From contig CP119308.1 in NCBI GenBank assembly GCA_029203165.1, positions 3,472,001 through 3,536,000 of the forward strand: a stretch of DNA of 64,000 nt, given 5' to 3'. The notes beneath the pieces were generated by a model. It searched no databases. It saw only the letters and a list, made by a program, of their open reading frames with translations, and was not told the origin of the DNA. Shown piece after piece: positions 16,202-24,611 of the stretch; position 1 is the stretch's first letter; every line of letters starts with the position of its first letter. The position numbers and the translations under genes are program-made. Source of the DNA: Candidatus Microbacterium colombiense (GTDB lineage: Bacteria > Actinomycetota > Actinomycetes > Actinomycetales > Microbacteriaceae).

Positions 16202-17068
16202 TCAATCGCGGGGCGGAACGTGCTTGTCGAGCCAGGAGAGCACGTCGGCGCGCACTTCGTCCTGCTGCAGCTCGTTGAAGATCTCGTGCCGCGCGTCGGG
16301 GTAGACCAGCGTCGTCACGTCGGTGAGGCCCGAGCGCGTGCGGTACTCCTCGGCGAGCTTGTGCACGCTGCGCGGCCCACCCACCGGATCGTCGCGTCCG
16401 ACCAGGAGCAGCAGCGGGATGTCGCCGCCACGGGAGACCAGGTCCTTCGCGGGGCGGCCGTAGAGCTTCGCGGCCTCGATGGGCCCGAACAGCTTGAGCA
16501 ACGGCACATCGGTGGTGAGTGGATCGTCAGCGAACTCCTGCCAGACCGCGGGGTCACGGCTGAGCCACTCGAATCCGGTCGCATCCGGCCCCGCCCAGCG
16601 CGCGTTCAGCGGCGCCGCGTTCAGCGATCCGGGCATGCGCAGTGCAGACCCCGAGAGGATGACGGCATCCCACGCTTCGGGATGGTCGTTCAGCAGCATC
16701 TGCGCGAGGAAGGATCCCCACGAGTGGCCGAGCAGCACGAGCGGCAGATCGGGGTTCTCGTCGCGGATGATGCCGGTGAGCTGCCACACCGCCTCCACCG
16801 CGGCCCGCAGTCCGCCCTTGCCCAGACGCCCGAGGCCCGCCGGGCCCTCATGCTGCCGGATGCCGGTGCGCCCGTGCCCGCGGTGATCATCGGCATACAC
16901 CGAGAAACCTGCGCCGGTGAGCGCGGCGATCAGGGTGCCGTAACGCCCCGCGTGCTCGCCGACGCCGTGCAGGAGCTGCACGACACCGCGTGGAGTTCCT
17001 TCCGCCGGGTGGACGTCGTAGACGATGGCGATGCCGTGGGCATCCGTGAACTCTCGCGTATCCGTCAC
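16202..17068 (-). CDS. Alpha/beta hydrolase, monoacylglycerol lipase-like
   Basis: 288 residues of the Hydrolase_4 (lysophospholipase/monoglyceride lipase) type. Seen in order: LLHGVGEHAGRY (oxyanion region), DDHRGHGRT, the nucleophile LLGHSWGSFLAQ (serine near 116), the acid LLVGRDDPVGG and the histidine PDARHEIFNE. The gene starts with GTG at 17068; a -10-like TAGGCT lies 6 nt upstream (17075-17080), suggesting a leaderless transcript. Likely cytoplasmic and involved in acylglycerol or ester turnover; the substrate is inference. Confidence 0.85.
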   Translation of the reverse strand: MTDTREFTDAHGIAIVYDVHPAEGTPRGVVQLLHGVGEHAGRYGTLIAALTGAGFSVYADDHRGHGRTGIRQHEGPAGLGRLGKGGLRAAVEAVWQLTGIIRDENPDLPLVLLGHSWGSFLAQMLLNDHPEAWDAVILSGSALRMPGSLNAAPLNARWAGPDATGFEWLSRDPAVWQEFADDPLTTDVPLLKLFGPIEAAKLYGRPAKDLVSRGGDIPLLLLVGRDDPVGGPRSVHKLAEEYRTRSGLTDVTTLVYPDARHEIFNELQQDEVRADVLSWLDKHVPPRD

Positions 17069-17100
17069 GCTGAGAGCCTACCCATGGCGGAGAGGACCGG

Positions 17101-17850
17101 CTACAGGCCGAGGGCCGCCCGCACCCCGAGGGCGATGTCGCGATCCGTGACCTCGTAGCCGCCGACGCCGTCGGACGCCGACCCCATGCGCACCCCGCCG
17201 TCTTCGCGCACCGCGCGCTTGGCGGAGAAGTGCAGGGCGTCGACGCCGATCGCCGCCAGCGCGGGCGCTGTGGCGGCATCCACACCGCTGCCCGCCATGA
17301 TCTCGATCTCGCCCTCGGCGGCGACGACCAGCGCCCGCAGCGTGTCGATGCCGTCGATCGCGGCCGAGGCACCGCCCGAGGTCAGCACGCGGCGCAGCCC
17401 CAGACCGCGCGCGGCGGCGAGCGTCGCCACGGGGTCGGCGGTCACGTCGATCGCGCGGTGCAGTGTGACGGGAGCGCCGTCGGCCGCATCGCGGAGCCGG
17501 GTCATGGCGTCGAGGTCGAGGAGCCCGTCGGCGTCGAGCGCACCGATCACGACGCCGGTCGCACCGGAGGCGAGTGCGAGGCGCACGTCCCGCTCGGCGG
17601 TCGCCAGCTCGTCGGCGTCGTAGTGGAACCCGCCCGCGCGGGGGCGGATCAACACGTGCACCTCGGGCCCGGCATCGTCAGCGACCTCGCGGGCCGCCTC
17701 GACCGCGAGCTCGATCGTCGCCTGCGAGGGGGTCAGCCCTCCCAGCGCGAGCGCGGTGGCGAGTTCGACGCGCGCGGCGCCGACTTCTGCGGCGATGCGC
17801 ACTCCGGTGGGGTCCTGCACGGCGAGTTCCAAGGCGAGCGTTCGGGTCAC
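17101..17850 (-). CDS. cutC: CutC-family protein
   Basis: 249-residue TIM-barrel protein of the CutC family. The N-terminus LALELAVQDPTGVRIAAEVG with ARVELATALALGGLTPS, then HVLIRPRAGGFHYDADEL and GLRRVLTSGG, follow the family pattern. CutC was linked to copper homeostasis in E. coli, but direct function is still debated. The GTG start at 17850 fits the family N-terminus; a GGAGG is only 1 nt before it, too close to act normally, while CAGAAT 6 nt upstream would make the mRNA leaderless. It is divergent from marR. Confidence 0.85.
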   Translation of the reverse strand: MTRTLALELAVQDPTGVRIAAEVGAARVELATALALGGLTPSQATIELAVEAAREVADDAGPEVHVLIRPRAGGFHYDADELATAERDVRLALASGATGVVIGALDADGLLDLDAMTRLRDAADGAPVTLHRAIDVTADPVATLAAARGLGLRRVLTSGGASAAIDGIDTLRALVVAAEGEIEIMAGSGVDAATAPALAAIGVDALHFSAKRAVREDGGVRMGSASDGVGGYEVTDRDIALGVRAALGL

Positions 17851-17910
17851 GCCTCCATTCTGCCCGGTGGGCGCGGCGGCGACGGCATCCACCGCCCGCG
17901 GCGGAAAAAG

Positions 17911-17925
17911 GTTAGATAGACTAAC
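17911..17925. promoter_or_regulatory. Probable MarR operator
   Basis: GTTAG (17911-17915) and CTAAC (17921-17925) form a perfect inverted repeat with a 5-bp centre, ending 6 bp before the marR ATG at 17932 and about 60 bp before the divergent cutC start. Its position over the marR start region fits autorepression of marR and the co-transcribed exporter. Confidence 0.65.
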
Positions 17926-17931
17926 TAAGTA

Positions 17932-18372
17932 ATGACTGCTGCCGAAGATCCCGTCCACCTGACCGCCGTCGATCTGCGCATGGCCACTTTCCGCCTCGCC
18001 CGTCGGCTGCGCTCCGTGCGCGCCACCCATGGCGTGAGCGATGCCCAGCTCGCCGTCCTGGCGACGCTCCGCATGCGCGGCCGCCTGACGATCTCGGCTC
18101 TCGCCGAGCACGAGCGGGTGACCGCTCCCTCGATGACGAGCACCGTCAACGGACTCGAGGAGCAGGCCTACGTCGTGCGCACCCCGGATGAAGACGACCG
18201 GCGCCGCGTGCAGGTCGACATCACCGAGTCCGGCGTTGAGATCGTGGTGGAGACCATCCGCCGTCGTGACGAGCTGCTCGCCGGCATGCTCGCCGAGCTC
18301 GACTTCACCGCCGACGAACTCGAGACGCTGCGCGCCGCGAGTGCCCTGATGCGGAGGGTGACGGACCGATGA
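17932..18372 (+). CDS. MarR-family transcriptional regulator
   Basis: 146 residues: winged helix with LTISALAEHERVTAPSMTSTV as the recognition region and the wing RTPDEDDRRRVQVDITESG. Length is typical for MarR. The stop overlaps the start of an MFS exporter gene (ATGA), a frequent arrangement in which the regulator represses its own operon and is released by the exported drug or metabolite. A GTTAG-N5-CTAAC palindrome lies directly upstream. Confidence 0.9.
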   Translation: MTAAEDPVHLTAVDLRMATFRLARRLRSVRATHGVSDAQLAVLATLRMRGRLTISALAEHERVTAPSMTSTVNGLEEQAYVVRTPDEDDRRRVQVDITESGVEIVVETIRRRDELLAGMLAELDFTADELETLRAASALMRRVTDR

Positions 18373-19706
18373 GCGCCATGTTCCGTTCCTTCGCGAACAT
18401 CAACTACCGCATCTGGTTCGCCGGAGCCCTCGTCTCGAACGTCGGCGGATGGATGCAGGCGACCGCCCAGGACTGGGTCGTGCTCACCGAGCTGACCGAC
18501 AACGACGCCACGGCGATGGGCGTCACGATGGCCCTGCAGTTCGGTCCGCCGCTGGTACTCGTCAGCCTCACAGGGTGGGTCGCCGACCGGTTCGAGCGGC
18601 GCCGCATCCTGCTCACCACCCAGACGCTGCTGCTGGGCCTCGCGATCGCGGTCGGCGTGCTGCTGCTGAACGGCGTCATGACGCTGCCGATGATGTTCTG
18701 CTTCGCGCTGGGCTTCGGCATCGTGAACGCGTTCGACGCCCCTGCACGCCAGGCGTTCGTCTCCGACATGGTCTCGAGCGGCGACACCTCCAACGCCGTC
18801 GCGCTGAACTCGGCATCCTTCAACCTGGCGCGCATGATCGGACCGGCCGTCGGCGGTCTGCTGATCGTGGCGATCGGTTCGGGCTGGGTGTTCATCGTCA
18901 ACGCCGCCACGTTCCTGGCGATGATCCTGGCGCTCATGATGCTGCGCACGAGCCTGCTCGCCCCGCGCCCGAAGCACCGGAGCCGTGGCGGCCTGGCCGC
19001 TGGATTCCGCTACGTCTGGGGCCGCAGCGACCTGCGCGTCGTCTTCGTCACGGTGTTCCTCATCGGCGCCTTCGGCATGAACTTCCCGATCTTCGCCTCC
19101 ACCATGGCGATCGAGTTCGGCGCCGGGGCCGACGGCTACGGCGTGCTCAGTTCGGTGCTCGCGATCGGCTCGCTCGCCGGCGCGCTGCTGGCCGCGCGCC
19201 GCGACCGCGCCCGGGTGCGCGTGGTGATCTTCGCCGCGGGAGGGTTCGGTGTGGCGGCGTTCGTCTCTGCGGCGATGCCGAGCTACGTGTCGTATGCCGT
19301 GACCCTGATGTTCACCGGCTTCATGATCGTGACGCTGCTGACCACGGCCAACGGCTACGTGCAGATGACCACCGACCCCGCGCTGCGCGGACGCGTGCTC
19401 GCGCTCTACATGGCCGTGATCATGGGCTCGACCCCCGTGGGCGCTCCCATCGCCGGCTGGGTGGCCGACGAGTTCGGCCCGCGTACCGCGATCATGCTCG
19501 GCGGCACGGCGGGCTTCGTGGCGTGCGCGATCGGGGCGATCTGGGTGTTCACCTCGGGACGCCTGCATCGCCATGAGAACCGCCGATTCCTGCTCACGCT
19601 CGATGAGACGCGCCCCCTCAGCGTCATCGACGAGGTCGACCCGGTGGAGTTCAGCGACGAGGCAGCGGTGACCACCCCCATCCGCTCCCCGCGCCCGAAG
19701 GACTGA
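18369..19706 (+). CDS. MFS exporter (DHA3-like)
   Basis: 445 residues with about 12 membrane segments; the N-terminal FANINYRIWFAGALVSNVGG and the loop 2-3 motif GWVADRFERRRIL are characteristic of the EntS/MFS_3 group that exports siderophores or drugs. The C-terminal 45 residues are hydrophilic and presumably cytoplasmic. Translationally coupled to marR upstream, so probably a regulated efflux pump. Substrate unknown. Confidence 0.85.
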   Translation: MSAMFRSFANINYRIWFAGALVSNVGGWMQATAQDWVVLTELTDNDATAMGVTMALQFGPPLVLVSLTGWVADRFERRRILLTTQTLLLGLAIAVGVLLLNGVMTLPMMFCFALGFGIVNAFDAPARQAFVSDMVSSGDTSNAVALNSASFNLARMIGPAVGGLLIVAIGSGWVFIVNAATFLAMILALMMLRTSLLAPRPKHRSRGGLAAGFRYVWGRSDLRVVFVTVFLIGAFGMNFPIFASTMAIEFGAGADGYGVLSSVLAIGSLAGALLAARRDRARVRVVIFAAGGFGVAAFVSAAMPSYVSYAVTLMFTGFMIVTLLTTANGYVQMTTDPALRGRVLALYMAVIMGSTPVGAPIAGWVADEFGPRTAIMLGGTAGFVACAIGAIWVFTSGRLHRHENRRFLLTLDETRPLSVIDEVDPVEFSDEAAVTTPIRSPRPKD

Positions 19707-19738
19707 CCTCCCGACCGCACCCGATATACCGTTGAGGG

Positions 19739-21655
19739 ATGAGCGGACCGGAGAACGACGCCCCGCAGGTCGATGCGACACCCCCGACGACGGGGCCGAC
19801 AACAGAGACGGATGCCGCGGCGGGTGCACCCCGCCGTTCCCTCCCCCCGGTACAGCGCTGGGTCTTCTGGCCCGCGACCGCGATCATCATCGCCTTCGTG
19901 GCGTTCACTCTGGCCGCGCCCGACATCGCCGAGGCGCTGTTCGGCACGATCCAGTCGACGATCGTGAACGCCTTCAACTGGTACTACGTGCTGATCGCCG
20001 CGGTGTTCGTGGCGTTCAGCCTGTATCTCGGGTTCAGCCGCTTCGGCGACATCAAGCTGGGCCGCGACGACGACGAGCCGGAGTTCTCGCTCATGTCGTG
20101 GTTCTCACTGCTGTTCGCCGCCGGCATGGGCATCGGACTGGTGTTCTACGGCGTCAGCGAACCCCTCACCCACTTCGCGACCCCGCGCCCCGGCGTCACC
20201 GGCACCCCCGAGCAGCTGGCACAGGCCGCGCTGGGTCAGACGTACCTGCACTGGGGCGTGCATGCCTGGTCGATCTACGTCGTGATCGGCCTCGCGCTGG
20301 CGTACGCCATCCATCGCCGCAAGCGTCCGATCTCGATCCGCTGGACCCTCGAGCCGCTGCTCGGCAAGCGCGTCGAAGGCGGATGGGGTCATGCGATCGA
20401 CGTGATCGCCCTGGTCGGCACCCTGTTCGGCGTCGCGACCTCGCTCGGCCTCGGGGTCATCCAGATCAGCGCCGGCCTCAGCGCCGCCGGACTCGCGAAG
20501 CCTGACGAGGGCACGCAGGTCATCATCATCCTGGTCATCTCGGTCTTCGTGCTGATGTCGGTGCTGTCGGGTGTGACCAAGGGCATGAAGTGGCTGTCGA
20601 ACGCCAACCTCGTCATGGCGGGGCTGCTCGTGCTCTATCTGCTCGTGGTCGGCCCCACCGAGTTCCTCCTGCGCGACTTCGTGCAGTCGATCGGGTACTA
20701 CATCCAGAACTTCGTCGGTCTCTCGTTCAACGTCAGCGCCTTCCAGGGCACCGCCGGCGAGGAGTGGCAGGCGCAGTGGACGTCGTTCTACTGGGGTTGG
20801 TGGATCTCGTGGGCGCCATTCGTGGGCATCTTCATCGCGCGCATCTCGAAGGGGCGCACGGTGCGGGAGTTCGTCGCCGGCGTCATCCTCGTGCCGACAC
20901 TGCTCGGCATCCTCTGGTTCGCCGTACTGGGAGGTTCGGCCCTCGCGATCGAGCTGAAGGATCCCGGCACGCTCACCGGCGCCGACGGCACGGTCGACCT
21001 GCAGGGGGCGCTCTTCGGTCTGCTCGAGCACGTTCCCGGGTCGACGATCGTGAGCCTGGGCGCCGTGCTGCTGATCGCGATCTTCTTCGTGACCTCCGCC
21101 GATTCCGGCGCGCTGGTGATGGGCATGATCGCGACCGGCGGCCAGCAGAATCCCAAGCGCTGGATCCGCACGTTCTTCGTCGCCGTCACCGCGGCCCTCG
21201 CGATCGCCCTGCTGCTGGCCGGCGGACTGACCGCACTGCAGACCGCCGCGATCACGATCGCCCTGCCGTTCAGCGTGGTGATGCTGCTGATCTGCTGGTC
21301 GACCGTCGTCGCCTTCACGCGCGAGAGACGCGCGTATGCCCGGGCGGAGCGTGCGCAGCTGATCGACAAGATCGGTGACTACTACGGGCTCGAGGTCGAG
21401 TCGCGCGACGAGGGCGGCGTGATCGGCGCCCAGCCGCGGTGGATGCGGTCGCTGCAACGGCGCCTCGGGCTGCCGGTGGCTCCGACCACGCCGATCCGCA
21501 TCCCGGCGCAGCTGCTGAGCACCGAGTCGAAGGCGGATGCCGGTCCGGCCACCCTCGACGTCGACGACCTGGTGTCGTCGGATGAGCTCTCCGGCCACGA
21601 CGACCCAGACGTGCCGTCGCACGGCGAGGACGAATCGCCCCGATACCCGCGCTGA
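19739..21655 (+). CDS. BCCT-family osmolyte transporter
   Basis: 638 residues with 12 predicted membrane helices. The BCCT signature is clear: AGMGIGLVFYGVSEPL near residue 127, HWGVHAWSIYVVIGLA, and the helix 8 region FYWGWWISWAPFVGIFIARI. Members import glycine betaine, choline, carnitine or ectoine with Na+. There is an acidic N-terminal extension of about 35 residues and a hydrophilic C-terminal tail of about 110 residues, a position that senses osmolarity in BetP. TACCGT lies 6 nt before the ATG (leaderless pattern), although a GAGGG is also present. Confidence 0.92.
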   Translation: MSGPENDAPQVDATPPTTGPTTETDAAAGAPRRSLPPVQRWVFWPATAIIIAFVAFTLAAPDIAEALFGTIQSTIVNAFNWYYVLIAAVFVAFSLYLGFSRFGDIKLGRDDDEPEFSLMSWFSLLFAAGMGIGLVFYGVSEPLTHFATPRPGVTGTPEQLAQAALGQTYLHWGVHAWSIYVVIGLALAYAIHRRKRPISIRWTLEPLLGKRVEGGWGHAIDVIALVGTLFGVATSLGLGVIQISAGLSAAGLAKPDEGTQVIIILVISVFVLMSVLSGVTKGMKWLSNANLVMAGLLVLYLLVVGPTEFLLRDFVQSIGYYIQNFVGLSFNVSAFQGTAGEEWQAQWTSFYWGWWISWAPFVGIFIARISKGRTVREFVAGVILVPTLLGILWFAVLGGSALAIELKDPGTLTGADGTVDLQGALFGLLEHVPGSTIVSLGAVLLIAIFFVTSADSGALVMGMIATGGQQNPKRWIRTFFVAVTAALAIALLLAGGLTALQTAAITIALPFSVVMLLICWSTVVAFTRERRAYARAERAQLIDKIGDYYGLEVESRDEGGVIGAQPRWMRSLQRRLGLPVAPTTPIRIPAQLLSTESKADAGPATLDVDDLVSSDELSGHDDPDVPSHGEDESPRYPR

Positions 21656-21740
21656 GCGCCTGCCGACTGAACCCGCCTAGCCCTTCGGGGCGGTGTCAAG
21701 GGGGGTGCCGTGCGCAGCATCCCGGACGTACCGTCGCGAC

Positions 21741-22076
21741 ATGACTGAGAACAGCGACACCACACCGCACTCGCAGGACCCCGCAGAAGGCGCGACCGAC
21801 GTCGACGGCACCGAGGGCCACGACCCCCAGGGCGGCAGCCAGGGCGGCGCCATCCAGGGCGACAGCTCGCACGGAGACTCCCCACACGGGGCGATCCAGG
21901 GCGACGCCGGCCACGGCCACGCGACCGACGGCGCGATCCAGGGCGACGCGAGCCGCGATGAAGACGAGCCCGCCCCGCTCGGCGGCGACGCCACGACCGA
22001 GGATCAGCTCAGCGCCGACAACCCCGCCGAGGAGGACACGCTCAAGCTGCTCGACCCCGACAACCCGCCCGCCTGA
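21741..22076 (+). CDS. Small acidic repeat protein (GAIQGD repeats)
   Basis: 111 residues, strongly acidic, with no hydrophobic segment and few aromatic residues, so probably disordered. GAIQGD occurs three times (near residues 35, 51 and 67), separated by His/Ser/Gly-rich linkers, followed by an acidic tail ending DNPPA. ATG 21741 is chosen because the conserved part starts there and TACCGT lies exactly 6 nt upstream. I do not recognise a family. Location after the BCCT gene hints at stress but proves nothing. Confidence 0.6.
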   Translation: MTENSDTTPHSQDPAEGATDVDGTEGHDPQGGSQGGAIQGDSSHGDSPHGAIQGDAGHGHATDGAIQGDASRDEDEPAPLGGDATTEDQLSADNPAEEDTLKLLDPDNPPA

Positions 22077-22083
22077 GCGGACG

Positions 22084-22171
22084 GTTTCGGGTTCGGGTTC
22101 GGGTTCGGCGACGATTCGCCGAGGAGATGACGAATCGCGGAGGAATCTGCACGATTCGTCGGCGAATCGTC
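22084..22171. repeat. TTCGGG tandem run followed by nested hairpin
   Basis: Four TTCGG(G) units (about 22084-22109) lead into two nested inverted repeats: GACGATTCGCC (22110-22120) with GGCGAATCGTC (22161-22171), and inside it GACGAATCG (22129-22137) with CGATTCGTC (22152-22160). The block lies between convergent genes ending at 22076 and 22212 and may terminate both; the G-runs could also form a quadruplex. Confidence 0.7.
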
Positions 22172-22211
22172 ATCGGTTCCGTGAATCGTCGGGCCCGACG
22201 GACGGATGCCG

Positions 22212-23405
22212 CTACGCCCCGAGCACGACCCGAAGCTGCTCCACGGCCCAGTCGAGTTCGGTCGCACGGATCACGAGCGGCGGCGCGATGCGGATCGTCT
22301 GACCGTGGGTGTCCTTCACGAGCACGCCGCGATCGAGAAGCTTCTCCGCGATCTCGCGCCCGGTTCCCTTGGCCGGGTCGATGTCGACGCCCGCCCAGAG
22401 CCCGGCGATGCGCACCGTGGTGACGCCCTTGCCGATCAGCGGCTGCAGTGCCTCGCCGAGGTGTGCACCGAGGGCGCGGGCGCGCTCCTGGAACTCCCCC
22501 GACTCGAGCATCTCGACCACGCGCAACCCGACGGCCGCAGCCAGCGGGTTGCCCCCGAAGGTCGAGCCGTGCTCGCCCGGGCGGATGACGCCGAGCACGT
22601 CCTCGTTACCCACGACCGCGGATACGGGAAGGATGCCGCCGCCGAGCGCCTTGCCCAGCAGGTACAGATCCGGCACCACACTCTCGCGGTCGCACGCGAA
22701 CGTCTCGCCGACGCGGCCGAGTCCGGCCTGGATCTCGTCAGCGATGAACAGCACGTTCTTCTCGTCGCAGATCTCGCGGATGCGGCGCAGGTACCCCTCC
22801 GGCGGGATCACGACCCCGGCTTCGCCCTGGATCGGCTCGATCAGCACGGCGGCCGTGTCGTCGGTGATGGCGGCGGCGATGGCATCCGCATCCCCGTAGG
22901 GCACCACGTCGAAGCCCGGGGTGTACGGACCGAAGCCCTCGCGCGCCGACTCGTCGTCGCTGAAGCTGATGATCGTGGTCGTGCGTCCGTGGAAGTTGCC
23001 GGCCGCGACGATGATGCGCGCGCGTCCGTCGGCGATCCCCTTCACGCGGTAGCCCCACGCGCGGGCCACCTTGATGCCGGTCTCGACCGCTTCGGCTCCC
23101 GTGTTCATGGGCAGCACGAGGTCTTTGCCGCAGAGCTTCGCGAGCGCGGCGGCGAAGGGCTCGAGCCGGTCGCTCTCGAACGCGCGGCTGGTGAGCGTGA
23201 CGCGTCCGAGCTGCTCGGTGAGGGCGGCCACGAGAGCCGGATGCCGGTGGCCGAAGTTGACCGCGGAGTACGCGGCGAGCAGGTCGAGGTACCGCTTGCC
23301 CTCGACATCCGTCACCCAGGCGCCGTCACCGCGGGCGATGTTGACGGGCAGCGGGTGGTAGTTGTGGGCGACGTGCGTCTGCGCCGTCCCGTCGCGGCCG
23401 GTCAC
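22212..23405 (-). CDS. rocD: Ornithine aminotransferase
   Basis: 397-residue class III PLP aminotransferase that converts ornithine and 2-oxoglutarate to glutamate-5-semialdehyde and glutamate. Seen: the substrate region NYHPLPVNIARG at the N-terminus, AYSAVNFGHRHP, FHGRTTTIISFS, the cofactor Asp in FIADEIQAGLGR and the PLP lysine in LLGKALGGGILP. The GTG at 23405 overlaps the upstream stop (GTGA), supporting this start. It is the second gene after an arginine-directed amidinohydrolase, so ornithine is made and consumed within one operon. Confidence 0.93.
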   Translation of the reverse strand: MTGRDGTAQTHVAHNYHPLPVNIARGDGAWVTDVEGKRYLDLLAAYSAVNFGHRHPALVAALTEQLGRVTLTSRAFESDRLEPFAAALAKLCGKDLVLPMNTGAEAVETGIKVARAWGYRVKGIADGRARIIVAAGNFHGRTTTIISFSDDESAREGFGPYTPGFDVVPYGDADAIAAAITDDTAAVLIEPIQGEAGVVIPPEGYLRRIREICDEKNVLFIADEIQAGLGRVGETFACDRESVVPDLYLLGKALGGGILPVSAVVGNEDVLGVIRPGEHGSTFGGNPLAAAVGLRVVEMLESGEFQERARALGAHLGEALQPLIGKGVTTVRIAGLWAGVDIDPAKGTGREIAEKLLDRGVLVKDTHGQTIRIAPPLVIRATELDWAVEQLRVVLGA

Positions 23406-24280
23406 TCGGCACCGCGCAGTTCGAGGGTGCAGCACTTGATTCCGCCGCCGCCGAGCAGCAGTTCGGAGAGGTCGATCAGGATCGGGTTGTAGCCGCGCTC
23501 GCGCAGCTGCGTCTCGAAGCCCTTCGCGCGCGGCGAGATCACCACGTTGTAGCCGTCGCTGGCGGAGTTGAGCCCGAACACCGAGCCGTCTTCGTCCGAC
23601 ACCAGGATCGCGTCGGGGAAGCGCTCTTCGAGGATCGCGCGGCTGGCGTCGTCGAAAGCGCCGGGGAGGTAGGCGATGTTGGCGCGCTCCGGGCCGCCGT
23701 TCTCCTCGCCCTGCACCGGGTCGAGCACGGCGATCGCGGTGTCGAGGTGGTAGAAGCGCGGGTCGACGAGGTTCAGCGAGACGACCTCACGGCCGAAGAC
23801 CTCGCCCACCTCGCGGTGGCTGTCGCCGGTCGAGCGGAAACCGGTGCCGGCGAGGATCACGTCGCCCACGAGCAGGAAGTCGCCCTCGCCCTCGTTGACC
23901 TCTTCCGGGATGACGGTGTCGTAGCCGGCGCCGCGGAACCAGTCGGCGAACGCGGGGGCTTCACCGGCGCGCTCCACGAAGCGGAACTTCGGCACGTACG
24001 CCCGGCCGTCGATCAGGAAGCCGCCGTTCGCGGTGTAGACCATGTCGGGGTAGTCGGCGAGGGGCTCGATCAGCTCGACCTCGTGACCGAGCTCGAGGTA
24101 CAGGTCGTGCAGCTTCTGCCACTGCGCGACGGCCTTGGCGGTGTCGGTCGGGTTCGCCGGCTCCATCCAGGGATTGATGGAGTAGTTCACCGTGAAGTGC
24201 TCCGGCTTGCACATGAGGTAGCGGCGGTGGTGCGCAGTGCGGGCCGGCAGGGTGGTGACGGCGGTCTCAGGCGTCGACAT
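23402..24280 (-). CDS. Guanidino-group hydrolase (dimethylargininase / arginine dihydrolase family)
   Basis: 292 residues of the amidinotransferase/DDAH fold. Visible motifs: INPWMEP (Asn36), DYPDMVYTANGGF (Asn85), EGEGDFLLVG, YHLDTAIAVLD and the catalytic-Cys end GGGGIKCCTLELRG. Dimethylargininases release citrulline; cyanobacterial ArgZ enzymes of this family convert arginine directly to ornithine, CO2 and ammonia. Coupling to rocD (GTGA overlap), which needs ornithine, favours the second activity, but this is inference. It is not ArcA-like in length or context. Confidence 0.8.
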   Translation of the reverse strand: MSTPETAVTTLPARTAHHRRYLMCKPEHFTVNYSINPWMEPANPTDTAKAVAQWQKLHDLYLELGHEVELIEPLADYPDMVYTANGGFLIDGRAYVPKFRFVERAGEAPAFADWFRGAGYDTVIPEEVNEGEGDFLLVGDVILAGTGFRSTGDSHREVGEVFGREVVSLNLVDPRFYHLDTAIAVLDPVQGEENGGPERANIAYLPGAFDDASRAILEERFPDAILVSDEDGSVFGLNSASDGYNVVISPRAKGFETQLRERGYNPILIDLSELLLGGGGIKCCTLELRGAE

Positions 24281-24459
24281 GATGCTCCTTTTACGAACAG
24301 AACACGGCGGACGCTGTCCAGGGGCCCGGCGGTCCTTCGACCCGCCGCTCGATGAGAGCCGGCGCGGGGAAGATGCGACTCGGGCACGCCAGACCCCATT
24401 GTGTCATCCGCCGCCTGTGCCCCGCCAGAGCGCACGCCCGCGTGCGCCCCTCAGTGAAG

Positions 24460-24508
24460 TTGGCACCTCACGCCGCTATCACGACCGAACAGCGACAACA
24501 GGTGCCAA
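24460..24508. repeat. 49-bp palindromic repeat, copy 6 (doublet C, first)
   Basis: Begins TTGGCACCTCACGCCGCTAT and ends GCGACAACAGGTGCCAA, giving a well paired hairpin. Copy 7 starts exactly 74 bp later after a 25-bp spacer. Confidence 0.87.
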
Positions 24509-24533
24509 GTCCGCGCACGCCGCTGACGCGAAG

Positions 24534-24582
24534 TTGACACCTATTGCCGCATACGAAGCCTCAGAGCGACAACAGGTGTCAA
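24534..24582. repeat. 49-bp palindromic repeat, copy 7 (doublet C, second)
   Basis: Begins TTGACACCTATTGCCGC and ends GCGACAACAGGTGTCAA. It lies 29 bp beyond the stop of the minus-strand oxidoreductase gene (24612), a position compatible with 3'-end processing or termination. Confidence 0.87.
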
Positions 24583-24611
24583 CTTCACGGGGCGCTCCGC
24601 CACACGTCCAC

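Larger units (their letters stand above)
24281..24611. other. Intergenic region with repeat doublet C
   Basis: The 331 bp between two minus-strand genes hold the promoter side of the arginine operon (24281-24400) and two 49-bp palindromes at 24460 and 24534. I see no conserved reading frame or RNA gene here. Confidence 0.6.

Noticed and set aside
17848..17856. GGAGG before the cutC GTG as its ribosome binding site
   Set aside because: It is separated from the GTG by only one base, too close for initiation; a leaderless reading fits better.
22084..22109. TTCGGG run as a telomere-like end
   Set aside because: Only four units in an internal intergenic position with genes continuing on both sides; no sign of a linear replicon end.
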